NCBI RefSeq assembly: GCF_024704725.1
Contig: NZ_JALIQS010000008.1
Coordinates: forward strand, 154,412 to 218,411
Length of the DNA: 64,000 nucleotides
Direction: 5' to 3'
From: Shinella sp. CPCC 101442
GTDB taxonomy: Bacteria; Pseudomonadota; Alphaproteobacteria; Rhizobiales; Rhizobiaceae
This document shows positions 8,663 to 17,302 of this stretch, one piece after another. A program made the position numbers and the translations under genes. Positions within the stretch are counted from its first letter, which is position 1, and every line of letters begins with the position of its first letter. Under the pieces are notes generated by a model, which was not told where the DNA came from, did not search any database, and worked only from the letters and a program-made list of their open reading frames with translations.

Positions 8663-9766
8663 AAATGGAACTGGCAGAATGCCGACTGGCCAAATTTCAG
8701 GTACGACGCTGTAAGTCTGGTACCGTTGGAGCAAAAATTCCTGCAGTCCGCCGGCGAGGTCATTGGTGCCGTTCGGCATTTCAACGAGGATGACAGCAAC
8801 CAACTTCGCATTGAGTTGCTAAGCGACGAAGCGGTTAAGACCTCAGAGATCGAGGGTGAGTTTCTGGACCGCGTAAGTGTCCAGTCATCACTCCGCCGGC
8901 AGTTCGGGCTCGACGCCGATGATAGACAGGTTCGTCCCCAAGAGCGGGGGATCGCCGAGATGATGGCGGATGTCTATCGAAACTGGCAGGTGTCGCTGCA
9001 GCATGAGGGATTGTTCCACTGGCACTCAATGTTGATGGCCGGAAATCGATACATTGAAACGATTGGTGCTTACCGCAAGCATGAAGACGCCATGCAGATC
9101 GTGTCAGGTCGATTGGATAAGCCCACAATCCATTTCGAGGCTCCTCCGTCTCGTCAGGCTGCCATTGAGATGGAGACCTTCATCACATGGTTCAATCAAT
9201 CCAGGCCAAGTGGACAGACGCCACTTCAAGCTTTGACGCGTGCAGCGGTAGGCCATCTTTACTTTGAAAGCATCCATCCGTTCGAGGATGGCAACGGTCG
9301 AATTGGGCGCGCGCTCGCCGAAAAATCCCTGGCACAAAACATTGGGCAACCAAGCCTCATTTCCCTCGCCTTTACGATCGAGAAGAGCCGGAAGTCCTAC
9401 TATTCCGAGCTTGAGCGGCACCAACGCACGCTTGATATCACCGATTGGGTTATTTTCTTTTCAGAGACGATCCTGGATGCTCAACGCGCAACGCTTGAGC
9501 GCATAGATTTCTTCGTTCAGAAAGCAAAATTCTACGACCGTTTTAGAGATCGCCTGAACGAGCGGCAGGAAAAGGTGGTCGCGCGCATCTTCAAGGAAGG
9601 TACAGCAGGCTTCAAGGGCGGCCTAAGTGCAGAAAACTACATCTCGATCACAAACACATCACGCGCAACAGCGACACGCGATCTGCAGCAGCTCGTGGAG
9701 ATTGGTGTCCTCATGCGTACGGGTGAACGTCGGCATACCCGTTACTCGCTGTCGTTGCAGAAATAA
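8660..9766 (+). CDS. Fic-domain protein (AMP-transferase family) with N-terminal inhibitory helix and C-terminal winged helix
   Basis: A 368-residue protein. Residues ~1-80 form a DUF4172-like N-terminal region with the auto-inhibitory motif TSEIEG at 61-66 ([S/T]xxxE[G/N], glutamate 65). The Fic core carries HPFEDGNGRIGR at 206-217, with catalytic His206 and intact Mg/ATP-binding residues, so AMPylation (or another NMP transfer) to a hydroxyl-bearing target is expected, held off by the inhibitory helix (class II Fic). The C-terminal ~80 residues look like a winged helix-turn-helix (SRATATRDLQQLVEIGVLMR). Three repeats of ATAGCTCAT lie over its ribosome site and start. The target is unknown. 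No separate antitoxin is adjacent, consistent with in-cis inhibition. Confidence 0.9.
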   Translation: MKWNWQNADWPNFRYDAVSLVPLEQKFLQSAGEVIGAVRHFNEDDSNQLRIELLSDEAVKTSEIEGEFLDRVSVQSSLRRQFGLDADDRQVRPQERGIAEMMADVYRNWQVSLQHEGLFHWHSMLMAGNRYIETIGAYRKHEDAMQIVSGRLDKPTIHFEAPPSRQAAIEMETFITWFNQSRPSGQTPLQALTRAAVGHLYFESIHPFEDGNGRIGRALAEKSLAQNIGQPSLISLAFTIEKSRKSYYSELERHQRTLDITDWVIFFSETILDAQRATLERIDFFVQKAKFYDRFRDRLNERQEKVVARIFKEGTAGFKGGLSAENYISITNTSRATATRDLQQLVEIGVLMRTGERRHTRYSLSLQK

Positions 9767-9933
9767 ATCTGCTGCCAAAGCCATGAATTTCACTAACGTC
9801 ATTATTTAGGTGAACGGCTGTTCGATTCCTCTCAAGAGCTTAATAATCACATGGCGGCGCGAAAATGGTTTGAGTTTCACTCTGGAGTTCGTCATGCAAT
9901 TGCATTACTATATCCTTAGATGTGGAGATAGCT

Positions 9934-10242
9934 ATGGCTGCAAACGCTCTTGTCCAAACACGCATTGATTCCGACGTTCGGGATCGTGCCTCCGCCGTGC
10001 TTGAGAGCATGGGACTTACGGTATCTGATGCGGTCCGTATTCTGCTTACCCGTACAGCCAACGAGGGTGCGCTGCCACTTGAACTCCTTTCGGGAAGCGA
10101 AGCGCACGATGCTTGGTTTCGCGCGAGAGTGCTCGAAGCGCTGAACGATACTCTACCAGATGTGTCCGATGAAGAAGTCGATTCGCATTTTGCGCAACGT
10201 CGAGCAGCGGCGCGCCGCAAATCTGGTGCATCCAAATCGTGA
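9934..10242 (+). CDS. RelB/DinJ-family antitoxin
   Basis: A 102-residue antitoxin with an N-terminal ribbon-helix-helix: ALVQTRIDSDVRDRASAVLE followed by GLTVSDAVRILLTR is the typical RelB/DinJ fold. It would bind its own promoter and neutralise a RelE/ParE-type toxin with the acidic C-terminal half (NDTLPDVSDEEVDSHF). The ATG at 9934 (MAANALVQ) matches family starts better than the ATG four codons upstream. Its stop overlaps the toxin start (ATGA-type overlap at 10239-10242). The toxin that follows is truncated, so this is effectively an orphan antitoxin. Confidence 0.85.
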   Translation: MAANALVQTRIDSDVRDRASAVLESMGLTVSDAVRILLTRTANEGALPLELLSGSEAHDAWFRARVLEALNDTLPDVSDEEVDSHFAQRRAAARRKSGASKS

Positions 10243-10395
10243 AGCTCACTTGGTCTGCGTTTGCATTATCGGATCGCGACGGCATTTTCACATATATCGA
10301 GGCGGTTAACCCTTCAGCCGCCATCTTGATTGACGAACGGATCGTGGGCGCCACTCGTCGCCTGATCGATTTTCCCGCGAGCGGGCGCGTTGGGA
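10239..10395 (+). pseudogene. RelE/ParE-family toxin, truncated
   Basis: The first ~52 residues match ParE/RelE toxins (LTWSAFALSDRDGIFTYIEA, then a helix and RRLIDFPASGRVG). In intact members the chain continues for ~40 more residues carrying the beta-strands and basic active-site residues. Here similarity stops after GRVG at about 10395, and the frame runs on into the upstream part of the exonuclease gene until 10484. The toxin is expected to be inactive. The cut coincides with the start region of the next gene, marking a recombination junction. Confidence 0.75.
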
Positions 10396-10407
10396 ACCGG
10401 CGGCAGG

Positions 10408-11406
10408 ATGATGACAGCAAGAATGGCAGAACAATTCGATATGTTTTCGGAAGAGGTTTCGCGCGACCGGGTGGTCAAGCGTGACATTTCCAAACACGCC
10501 AAGCCGGAACAACCTACCGTCTCCATGAGTGAAGAGGAGATGGTCCAGCATCTTTCACTGACGGGCCGCTACCGCATCCTCACGAAACTTGCGCCGCGGA
10601 CGATTGCGCCATTCCCGCGTCCGGAATACCCGCTCAAGGGCGTCATTCTCGATACCGAGACCACCGGCCTTAATGCTCGCGAGGATGAGATCATCGAGAT
10701 TGGCGTGATCGCTTTCACCTTCGATGGGACAGGAAGCATCGGTGACGTGACCGGCATCTATGGTGGACTGCAACAGCCGAGCGTTTCCATTCCCTCCGAA
10801 ATCACCAGGCTCACCGGGATCACTGACGACATGGTCGCCGGGCAAACGATCGACATGGCGGCGCTAGAAGCGCTGATTGAACCGGCTGATCTGCTGATTG
10901 CCCACAATGCCGGTTTCGACCGGCCATTCTGCGAGGCGTTTTCTAATCTGTTCTCGGGTAAGGCCTGGGCTTGCTCCAACTCCGAGATCGCCTGGGCTTC
11001 CCGCGGATATGAAGGCACCAAGCTTGGATATTTGATCGGGCAAGCGGGATATTTTCATGAGGGTCATCGTGCGGTCGATGATTGTTTCGCTCTCTTGGAA
11101 GTTCTCGCCCGGCAAGATGATGGATCTTCGTTCTCCGCTTTTGCCGAACTCTATGAAGCAAGCCAGAGGTCGCGTGTCCGGATTTTTGCCGAGAACAGCC
11201 CCTTCGATATGAAGGACCACCTGAAGACGCGAGGCTATCGCTGGTCCAACGGCAGCGACGGCCGTCCCAAATCCTGGTGGATCGAGGTTGGGGAAGAAGC
11301 GCTCGATGATGAACTCCGCTATCTCAGGGTCGAAATCTACCGCTATCCAGACGCTGATCCACCCATCAAACGCCTCACCGCTTTCGACCGGTTCAGAGCC
11401 TTATAG
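10408..11406 (+). CDS. DnaQ-like 3'-5' exonuclease domain protein
   Basis: A ~332-residue protein with a DEDD exonuclease domain in its middle: Exo I VILDTETTGLNAREDEIIEI, Exo II LIAHNAGFDRPF, and Exo III HRAVDDCFALLEVL with the DEDDh-type histidine. This is the fold of the DNA polymerase III epsilon proofreading subunit, but N- and C-terminal extensions and the context suggest a stand-alone nuclease rather than the replicative subunit. The C-terminal ~75 residues (KTRGYRWSNGSDGRPKSWWI) resemble a small domain often appended to such exonucleases. Starts at 10408 (preceded by GGCAGG) or 10423 are both possible. Its 5' edge abuts the broken toxin, so its native promoter may have been replaced. 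Substrate unknown. Confidence 0.85.
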   Translation: MMTARMAEQFDMFSEEVSRDRVVKRDISKHAKPEQPTVSMSEEEMVQHLSLTGRYRILTKLAPRTIAPFPRPEYPLKGVILDTETTGLNAREDEIIEIGVIAFTFDGTGSIGDVTGIYGGLQQPSVSIPSEITRLTGITDDMVAGQTIDMAALEALIEPADLLIAHNAGFDRPFCEAFSNLFSGKAWACSNSEIAWASRGYEGTKLGYLIGQAGYFHEGHRAVDDCFALLEVLARQDDGSSFSAFAELYEASQRSRVRIFAENSPFDMKDHLKTRGYRWSNGSDGRPKSWWIEVGEEALDDELRYLRVEIYRYPDADPPIKRLTAFDRFRAL

Positions 11407-11520
11407 CCCCCTTATCTCATCTCTGATTGGACCTATGCTTTGAGCGCATGGCCGACCTGAGGCCTTTTATCTTATCGATGAGCGTCCAAGAGCCTATATT
11501 CCAATCATCGAAACGACGTT

Positions 11521-11546
11521 GGAACCGAAGCAAGGTTGCTGGCGTC
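11521..11546 (+). promoter_or_regulatory. Candidate EcfG-type (general stress) promoter of the DUF1127 gene
   Basis: GGAAC (11521-11525), a 17-nt spacer, then CGTC (11543-11546) resembles the alphaproteobacterial EcfG promoter GGAAC-N16/17-CGTT with one mismatch. It sits 27 bp upstream of the small gene start. Confidence 0.35.
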
Positions 11547-11572
11547 AAGAGACCTCACGAAAGGGGATCATC

Positions 11573-11719
11573 ATGAACGTAGCACGCTCCTTCAATAACT
11601 GGCGCAAGTACCGTCAGACCGTTACCGAACTTGGCCGCATGAGCTCCCGCGAACTGCAGGATCTCGGCATCAATCGCGCCGACATCCACAGCGTTGCTCG
11701 CCAGTCGGTCGCTCGCTAA
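11573..11719 (+). CDS. DUF1127 (YjiS-like) small protein
   Basis: A 48-residue basic protein with the DUF1127 signature: a helical N-terminus (SFNNWRKYRQTVTELGRMSS) then RELQDLGINRADIHSVA. Members in rhizobia and Agrobacterium are small RNA-binding or stress/metabolic regulators, and short forms like this are often highly expressed. The ATG at 11573 follows AAGGGGATCATC, a clear ribosome site, and is followed by an intrinsic terminator at 11753, so it is a single-gene transcript. A possible EcfG-type promoter lies upstream. Confidence 0.85.
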   Translation: MNVARSFNNWRKYRQTVTELGRMSSRELQDLGINRADIHSVARQSVAR

Positions 11720-11752
11720 GCGACTTGTTCCTGCCCGTCCTGAATGACGCTA

Positions 11753-11778
11753 CGCCCGCTGATGACGCGGGCGTTTTT
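11753..11778 (+). terminator. Intrinsic terminator after the DUF1127 gene
   Basis: Perfect 7-bp stem CGCCCGC/GCGGGCG (11753-11759 and 11767-11773), 7-nt loop, then five T. It overlaps the probable start codon of the next gene. Confidence 0.85.
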
Positions 11779-12769
11779 GTGTCTGGCCACCTTAAAGAGG
11801 GGCCCGCGGCGTCTGGCCGACATGCCCGATCCTCAGATCGGTGCCAATGATGTTCTGGTTCGCATCGAGGCCACGGCGATCAACCTTCTCGATTCCAAGG
11901 TCCGCGACGGCGAATTTAAGCTGTTCCTACCCTATCGCCCGCCCTTCATTCTCGGTCACGATCTGGCCGGAACGGTCCTGCGCGTCGGCGCCAATGTCCG
12001 ACAGTTCAAGGCAGGCGACAAGGTCTATGGCCGCCCGCGCGATCACAGGGCCGGCACCTTTGCAGAGATGATTGCGGTTAATGCCGCAGACCTCGCGCTG
12101 AAACCGGCCAACCTTTCCATGGAGCAGGCTGCATCGATCCCGCTGGTCGGACTGACCGCCTGGCAGGCGCTGGTCGAGGTGGGCAAGGTCAAGCCCGGCC
12201 AGAAAGTGTTCATTCAGGCCGGCTCCGGCGGTGTAGGCACCTTCGCCATCCAGCTTGCCAAACATCTCGGTGCGACCGTGGCCACCACCACCAGTGCGGA
12301 GAATGTCGAGCTGGTCAAGAGCCTCGGCGCCGATGTGGTCATCGACTACAAGGCACAGGACTTCGAGCAGGTTCTCTCCAGATACGATCTGGTGCTGAAC
12401 AGCCAGGATGCCAAGACGCTGGCTAAGTCTGTGATCGTTCTGAAACCGGGCGGCAAGCTGATCTCGATCTCCGGCCCGCCGGACGGCCCGTTCGCCAAGT
12501 CGCTGAAGCTGAACCTCTTCTTTCGCTTCGTGATGCGCATGCTCAGCCAGAGCATTCTGAAAAAGGCAAAGAGCCGGGGTATCGACTATTCCTTCTTGTT
12601 CATGCGCGCCGAAGGGCAGCAACTCGCCCAGATCGCCAAGCTGATCGACGCCGACGCCATCCGTCCGGTCGTGGACAAGGTGTTTCCGTTTGCACAGACG
12701 CCAGACGCCTTGGCCTATGTCGAAACCGGACGCGCCAAGGGTAAGGTCGTGGTCAAGGTTGCAGATTAA
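11762..12769 (+). CDS. Medium-chain zinc-independent alcohol dehydrogenase / quinone oxidoreductase
   Basis: A ~335-residue NADP-dependent MDR enzyme of the quinone-oxidoreductase type. It has the GroES-like N-terminal domain (PPFILGHDLAGTVLRVGANV) and the Rossmann motif VFIQAGSGGVGTFAIQLAKH; the catalytic-zinc cysteine/histidine set of classical alcohol dehydrogenases is not evident. The likely reaction is reduction of quinones or alpha,beta-unsaturated carbonyls. The start is odd: homology to relatives is good from RGPRRLADMPDP onward, and the best ATG (11762) lies inside the terminator stem of the DUF1127 gene. The first ~12 residues (MTRAFLCLATLK) may be a junction product. No ribosome site is visible, so expression is uncertain. 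Confidence 0.8.
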   Translation: MTRAFLCLATLKRGPRRLADMPDPQIGANDVLVRIEATAINLLDSKVRDGEFKLFLPYRPPFILGHDLAGTVLRVGANVRQFKAGDKVYGRPRDHRAGTFAEMIAVNAADLALKPANLSMEQAASIPLVGLTAWQALVEVGKVKPGQKVFIQAGSGGVGTFAIQLAKHLGATVATTTSAENVELVKSLGADVVIDYKAQDFEQVLSRYDLVLNSQDAKTLAKSVIVLKPGGKLISISGPPDGPFAKSLKLNLFFRFVMRMLSQSILKKAKSRGIDYSFLFMRAEGQQLAQIAKLIDADAIRPVVDKVFPFAQTPDALAYVETGRAKGKVVVKVAD

Positions 12770-12802
12770 GGCTGCCGCCAAGATTGCGAATTATGAGGCG
12801 CA

Positions 12803-12985
12803 GTGCTGATCGGCGTCGATCTTAGCCCTAGCCTCTCCGTCACCGGGTCGCTCGCGACAATTCTCTGGCTAAGTGCGCTACGCCGCGAGGGTTTGCATAT
12901 CGGCGCCTGGGCCTTCCTGAAGATCGGCTTCATGGTGATGGGACCGGCGCTCGCTGCATCACTGGCTATTTTAGCGTTGCAATAG
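12803..12985 (+). pseudogene. Arsenite efflux protein ArsB, C-terminal remnant
   Basis: The 60 codons encode SPSLSVTGSLATILWLSALR followed by REGLHIGAWAFLKIGFMVMG, which is the last membrane region of ArsB-type arsenite exporters (family pattern: NLSVTGSLATILWL..LRREG). The other ~350 residues are absent and no ars genes flank it. It is a relic of a lost resistance operon. Confidence 0.7.
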
Positions 12986-13187
12986 CGGATGTAAAAGTCG
13001 GTGGCCGACTGAGCAAGTCTTGCTAGTCGGCGCGCAAGGCGGATCGCTGACATGCTCAGCGACTTGTAGATTCCGGCGTCCCGTCATTCGATTAAGTTAA
13101 TGATTTCAAAGAACTTCGGAACAATGTTGGTTTTCGCCTATTGTAGACGGCTTGCGATGTCGCAAGCAGTTATACAGGAGTCAACGC

Positions 13188-13634
13188 ATGAAACTTTCCA
13201 TCATTGCCGCCGCCTTCTCGATTGTCGCAGTCTCGGGCCTCGCCCATGCCCAGGAAACTGTTGCCACGGGAACGGACGCCATTCTGGCGGGGCCAGGGAT
13301 CACGATGGGAAAAGCGGCAACCATGCCGCTGAAGTACGTTGAGATTAAAGACACCGATCTGGTCACCTCAAAGCTTGTTGGCGTCGATATCTACAACAAG
13401 CAGGATGAGAACATCGGCGAAATTTCCGACATCGTAGTCGGCGACGGCAAATCCGTAATCGGTGTCGTCGCAAGCGTCGGTGGTTTTCTTGGCCTCGGCA
13501 CCAGCTATGTGGTGATCGACCCCGCGTCCTTGGCTTTGGCAGACGACGACGGAACCTGGAAGGCCTACGTCGATACAAACAAGGATGATCTCTCGAAGGC
13601 GCCGAAGTTCGATTACGACAAGATCAACAAGTAA
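13188..13634 (+). CDS. Secreted PRC-barrel domain protein
   Basis: A 148-residue protein with a signal peptide (MKLSIIAAAFSIVAVSGLAHA, cleavage after AHA) and one PRC-barrel domain (SKLVGVDIYNKQDENIGEIS followed by DIVVGDGKSVIGVVASVGGF). PRC-barrel periplasmic proteins are common in rhizobia and often accompany stress genes such as CsbD, which lies next. The ATG at 13188 follows CAGGAGTCAACGC, a good ribosome site; upstream in-frame starts lie in the leader. A small hairpin (CTTGCGATGTCGCAAG) lies in the leader. Molecular role unknown. Confidence 0.85.
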   Translation: MKLSIIAAAFSIVAVSGLAHAQETVATGTDAILAGPGITMGKAATMPLKYVEIKDTDLVTSKLVGVDIYNKQDENIGEISDIVVGDGKSVIGVVASVGGFLGLGTSYVVIDPASLALADDDGTWKAYVDTNKDDLSKAPKFDYDKINK

Positions 13635-13724
13635 AACCGGGCTGTCGCGCGGATGTTGAAGGCGAGGCCGGAACCATCTGCGAGGAAACCCATTTACTCC
13701 ACATAACAACCAAAGGAGACCCCA

Positions 13725-13928
13725 ATGGACTGGAACCGTGTTGAAGGTAACTGGAAGCAGGTCAAGGGCAAGATCAAGGAACAGTGGGGAAAGCTCACTG
13801 ACGATGATCTAGATGTGATCGCCGGCAAGCGTGATCAGCTCGAAGGAAAGATCCAGGAGCGCTACGGTTACGCCAAGGATCAGACGAACAAGGATATCGA
13901 CGACTGGTATGGCCGTCAGACCTGGTAA
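13725..13928 (+). CDS. CsbD-family stress protein
   Basis: A 67-residue hydrophilic protein with the CsbD signature (MDWNRVEGNWKQVKGKIKEQ, then WGKLTDDDLDVIAGKRDQLE). Family members are abundant, stress-induced proteins of unknown biochemical function. A strong ribosome site (AAAGGAG) precedes the ATG. An intrinsic terminator begins 5 bp after the stop, so it forms the 3' end of a short unit with, or independent of, the PRC-barrel gene. Confidence 0.92.
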   Translation: MDWNRVEGNWKQVKGKIKEQWGKLTDDDLDVIAGKRDQLEGKIQERYGYAKDQTNKDIDDWYGRQTW

Positions 13929-13933
13929 TTTTA

Positions 13934-13956
13934 AACCCCGCTTCGGCGGGGTTTTC
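13934..13956 (+). terminator. Intrinsic terminator after csbD
   Basis: CCCCGC-TTCG-GCGGGG stem (13936-13951) capped by the stable TTCG tetraloop and followed by TTTT. Confidence 0.92.
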
Positions 13957-13975
13957 AATTCTAGCAGTATACGCG

Positions 13976-14015
13976 CAAAAATGCTGCCGGCTTGACGTCA
14001 CTTAAAGTCGGCAGC
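13976..14015 (-). terminator. Intrinsic terminator of the hybrid kinase gene (minus strand)
   Basis: Arms GCTGCCG (13983-13989) and CGGCAGC (14009-14015), partly extended inward, with T runs on both sides (TTTTT on the minus strand, TTTT on the plus), so it could work in both directions. Confidence 0.7.
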
Positions 14016-14018
14016 TTT

Positions 14019-17000
14019 TCATTCTAAAGACGTCGCTTCTGCAAGCACGGCTGTCAACTGGTCCAATGTAAACGGTTTGGGCAATTGAAGCGCATCCGCT
14101 ATGCCGGAGGCAGACTTTGCATTGTTGTCGCCACTGGCAAAGACGATGCGCGTTTCGGGCCAACTCTTTATTACTCTCTGCGCAAGGTCGATTCCTGAAA
14201 TACCGGGCAGCCCTACATCGGTGAGCAGGACATCGACTTTCTCCATTCCCAGTATCGAAAGTGCGCTCTCGGCCGAGCCCGCCTCGTGGACCAGATACCC
14301 AAGCTCACCCACCATATCGACTGTCGACATCAGTATCAGTGGCTCGTCTTCCACAACGAGCACGCTCATCGCTTTGCTCTTAATCGGTTGTTGGCTCTGG
14401 GCGGGCTCCTGCTCGTGGCGTTCTAGCCGCTCAACGGCGATCTGGTGTTGCTGGGCATTGCTCAGGACGTGACGAACCTTGCGCGCAAGCGCTTCGCGCG
14501 TGTACGGCTTGGACAGAAGCTCGACGCCGGCGTCTAGCCTGCCACCATGCACGATTGAGTTTTCCGTGTAACCTGACGTGTAGAGCACCGCCATCCCCGG
14601 GAACAGCGCCTTTGCCTTTCTGGCAAGCTCTGTGCTTCGCATGGGGCCGGGCATCACAACGTCGGTGAACAGCAGGTCGATTTGCATACCGCTTTTGACG
14701 ATTGCAAAGGCCGATTGCGCGTCGTGTGCTTTTAGAACTCTGTATCCAAGGTCGCTCAAGAGCGCCACGGATGTTTCGCGAACGCCGTCATCGTCTTCGA
14801 CAACGAGCACCGTCTCCGTACCCCCCTTCGCCGGCATGGCGTTGACGTCCATCAGACTGTCCTCGACCTGCATCGTACGTGGCATATAGAGCTTCATCGT
14901 CGTGCCGTGGCCGACTTCGCTGTAGATCTTCAGGTGGCCGCCGGACTGCTTGAGAAAGCCGTAGACCATAGAAAGGCCGAGGCCGGTGCCCTTGCCGTCT
15001 GTCTTGGTGCTAAAGAAAGGTTCGAGCACATGCTCGATGATTTCGGGTGATATACCCGACCCCGTATCGGTCACGGCGACGAGAACGTACTGGCCGGGCC
15101 GTACGTCCTCATGCAAGCGGGCGTAATCGTCATCGAGAACCGAATTTGCAGTCTCGATCGTCAACCGGCCGCGGCCATTCATCGCGTCTCGAGCGTTGAT
15201 CGCCAGGTTCAGGATGGCATTCTCCAACTGGCTGGGATCGATCACCGTGTTCCAGAGGCCGCCAGAGACAATGGTTTCAAGTTCGATCTCTTCGCCAAGC
15301 GCGCGGCGCAGCATATCGTCCATGTTCTGGACCAGCTTGCGGACGTTGATGACCTTGGGCTCAAGAGGCTGCCGGCGCCCGAACGCCAAGAGCTGCGACG
15401 CCAGTTTGGCACCACGCTCAACGCCCGCGAGAGCGTTTTCGAGGCGTTGTGCAGCGCGAGGGTTTCCGTCGATATCCTTCGACAGAAGCTGAAGATTTCC
15501 GCTGACGACCTGGAGAAGATTGTTGAAGTCATGCGCGACGCCGCCGGTCAGATTACCCAGCGCCTCCATCTTCTGCGCATGCCTCAACGCGATCTGGGCG
15601 TTTTCACGCTCCACCGTTTCCTTCTCGAGATCCAGAAGAGCGTTTCTCAGTTCTTGGGTGCGCTGCTCCACCCTCTGTTCAAGGGTATGATTGAGGCTGT
15701 GGAGCTCAGCCTCTGCGCGTTTCTGGTGCGTAACGTCAAAGCCGTCGACGAAGATACCCGTGACGGTCCCTTCGTGATCGAAAATGGGTTGGTAGATCAG
15801 ATTGATAAAGCGTTGATCCGGGTCCTTTTCGTCATCACGCTGCAGCGACACGGGGAGGTAACGGCCGATATAGGGCTTGCCCGACCGGTAGACGCCATCG
15901 AGCAATTCGAAGAAGCCTTGTCCGGCCACCTCTGGAAGCGCTTCGCGGACACTGAGGCCCACGAGCTGCCTATGCCCGACCAGTTGGAGGTAGGCGTCGT
16001 TGACGAGCTCGAATACGTGTTCGGGCCCGCTCATGATACACATGAAACTTGGCGCTTGCTGAAACAAGCCCCGCATGCGGTCCCGTTCTGCGGTGCGAAG
16101 CTCAACCTCCGAGGAAAGCTGGCGATTGAGCTGCTCAAGGGCAACGGCCGCCCGCTCTCGCAATTTGGCAGCCTCCGCCAGTGCCTCCGCTCGCCGCCGT
16201 TCCGTTTCGAACGACTCAGCGCTCGCCAGACGTGAGGTTATCTGGCCCGCGATCAGCTTTAGGAAGTCAAGGTACTCGTCATTGAGCGCTCGGTGAGGAT
16301 TGAGCCCGCTGATCAATATTCCTTTCGGCTTGTCACTGCCCTGTCCGATCAAGGGAATTATCGCGGCCCGAGATGGAGCGTTCGGCCATGGTCCGGATGG
16401 GACGTCCTGGGTCGCCGATAGGTCTACCAGCGCGACAGCCTGTTTCGACCAGGCGCTGTCGAGGCTCCAGATGCCCACGCCACGCTCGATTTCGGCGGGC
16501 ATAAGACCATGGTCGTTAGCAGTACCGCAGATCCACTCCCGCCTCGCGTCGCCTTTATCGTCGAAGATATAGAGAGCGCTAAAGGGTAAGTCCTGCAGGT
16601 TCGCATTCAGCGCTGCGTAAGAAGCGCTAAAGACCTCACGCTCAGTGCTTGCCGCCGCAAGTCCAGAGGCAAGAGCCCGCATCGTCGACATGCGGCGTTC
16701 ACTGATGACCCTCTCGGTCTCCTCGGTGACGGCGCAAAAAACGCCTTCGACTTTGCCACCGTCTCCAATGAGCGGACTATACGAGAAGGTGTGGTAGGTC
16801 TCCTCGGCGTAGCCATCGCGCTCGAGCAACAAAAGAAGCGCTCTGTCCCAGGTTGCGTGGCCCGTTTCGTAAACCGTTGCCAGACGTCCTTTGATATCGT
16901 CCCATATTTCTGACCACAGTACTTTCGTCGGCACGGCAAGAGCGTTTGGGTGCTTGTTGCCAAGGGTTGGTCGATAGGCATCATTGTAGAAAAACGCGAT

Positions 17001-17192
17001 GTCCGGCCCCCACCCGAGCCACATTTCAAACTTCGACGTCAATAAAAGCCGGACTGCCACCTTCAGTGCTTCGGGCCATTCGTCGGGTTGACCAAGGGAA
17101 GTGTTTCCCCAGTCATGGTGGCGCATCATACGCGCCATCTCACCGTCGCCGACGAAAATATCCTGAAATTGGTCCGAAACTTGTAGGTTCAT
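14019..17192 (-). CDS. Hybrid sensor histidine kinase (PAS-GAF-PAS-HisKA-HATPase-REC-REC)
   Basis: A ~1057-residue soluble hybrid kinase without membrane segments. In order: a PAS-like domain (~30-170, ending [16 protein letters not shown]), a GAF-like region (~180-335), a PAS domain (~390-500), a coiled linker, HisKA with phospho-histidine in [20 protein letters not shown] (~565), HATPase with [14 protein letters not shown] and [22 protein letters not shown]1 with Asp in [10 protein letters not shown], and REC2 with Asp in [13 protein letters not shown]. All catalytic residues appear intact. The ATG at 17192 (MNLQVSDQF) is preferred to one 11 codons upstream. It is a paralogue of the hybrid kinase at 19565-22684, which shares the HisKA-to-REC2 half but has a different N-terminus. 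The signal is unknown; a cytoplasmic cue is likely. Confidence 0.9.
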   Translation of the reverse strand: MNLQVSDQFQDIFVGDGEMARMMRHHDWGNTSLGQPDEWPEALKVAVRLLLTSKFEMWLGWGPDIAFFYNDAYRPTLGNKHPNALAVPTKVLWSEIWDDIKGRLATVYETGHATWDRALLLLLERDGYAEETYHTFSYSPLIGDGGKVEGVFCAVTEETERVISERRMSTMRALASGLAAASTEREVFSASYAALNANLQDLPFSALYIFDDKGDARREWICGTANDHGLMPAEIERGVGIWSLDSAWSKQAVALVDLSATQDVPSGPWPNAPSRAAIIPLIGQGSDKPKGILISGLNPHRALNDEYLDFLKLIAGQITSRLASAESFETERRRAEALAEAAKLRERAAVALEQLNRQLSSEVELRTAERDRMRGLFQQAPSFMCIMSGPEHVFELVNDAYLQLVGHRQLVGLSVREALPEVAGQGFFELLDGVYRSGKPYIGRYLPVSLQRDDEKDPDQRFINLIYQPIFDHEGTVTGIFVDGFDVTHQKRAEAELHSLNHTLEQRVEQRTQELRNALLDLEKETVERENAQIALRHAQKMEALGNLTGGVAHDFNNLLQVVSGNLQLLSKDIDGNPRAAQRLENALAGVERGAKLASQLLAFGRRQPLEPKVINVRKLVQNMDDMLRRALGEEIELETIVSGGLWNTVIDPSQLENAILNLAINARDAMNGRGRLTIETANSVLDDDYARLHEDVRPGQYVLVAVTDTGSGISPEIIEHVLEPFFSTKTDGKGTGLGLSMVYGFLKQSGGHLKIYSEVGHGTTMKLYMPRTMQVEDSLMDVNAMPAKGGTETVLVVEDDDGVRETSVALLSDLGYRVLKAHDAQSAFAIVKSGMQIDLLFTDVVMPGPMRSTELARKAKALFPGMAVLYTSGYTENSIVHGGRLDAGVELLSKPYTREALARKVRHVLSNAQQHQIAVERLERHEQEPAQSQQPIKSKAMSVLVVEDEPLILMSTVDMVGELGYLVHEAGSAESALSILGMEKVDVLLTDVGLPGISGIDLAQRVIKSWPETRIVFASGDNNAKSASGIADALQLPKPFTLDQLTAVLAEATSLE

Positions 17193-17302
17193 GACACTTC
17201 CATTGGAATATCGCAGAGCCCACATAGGCCATTGATAACGCTTGTCCAGCCCGCTAGTTCTGGATCGAGGTGAGTTTTTGCTTGTGGTGGAAGAGATTTG
17301 GG

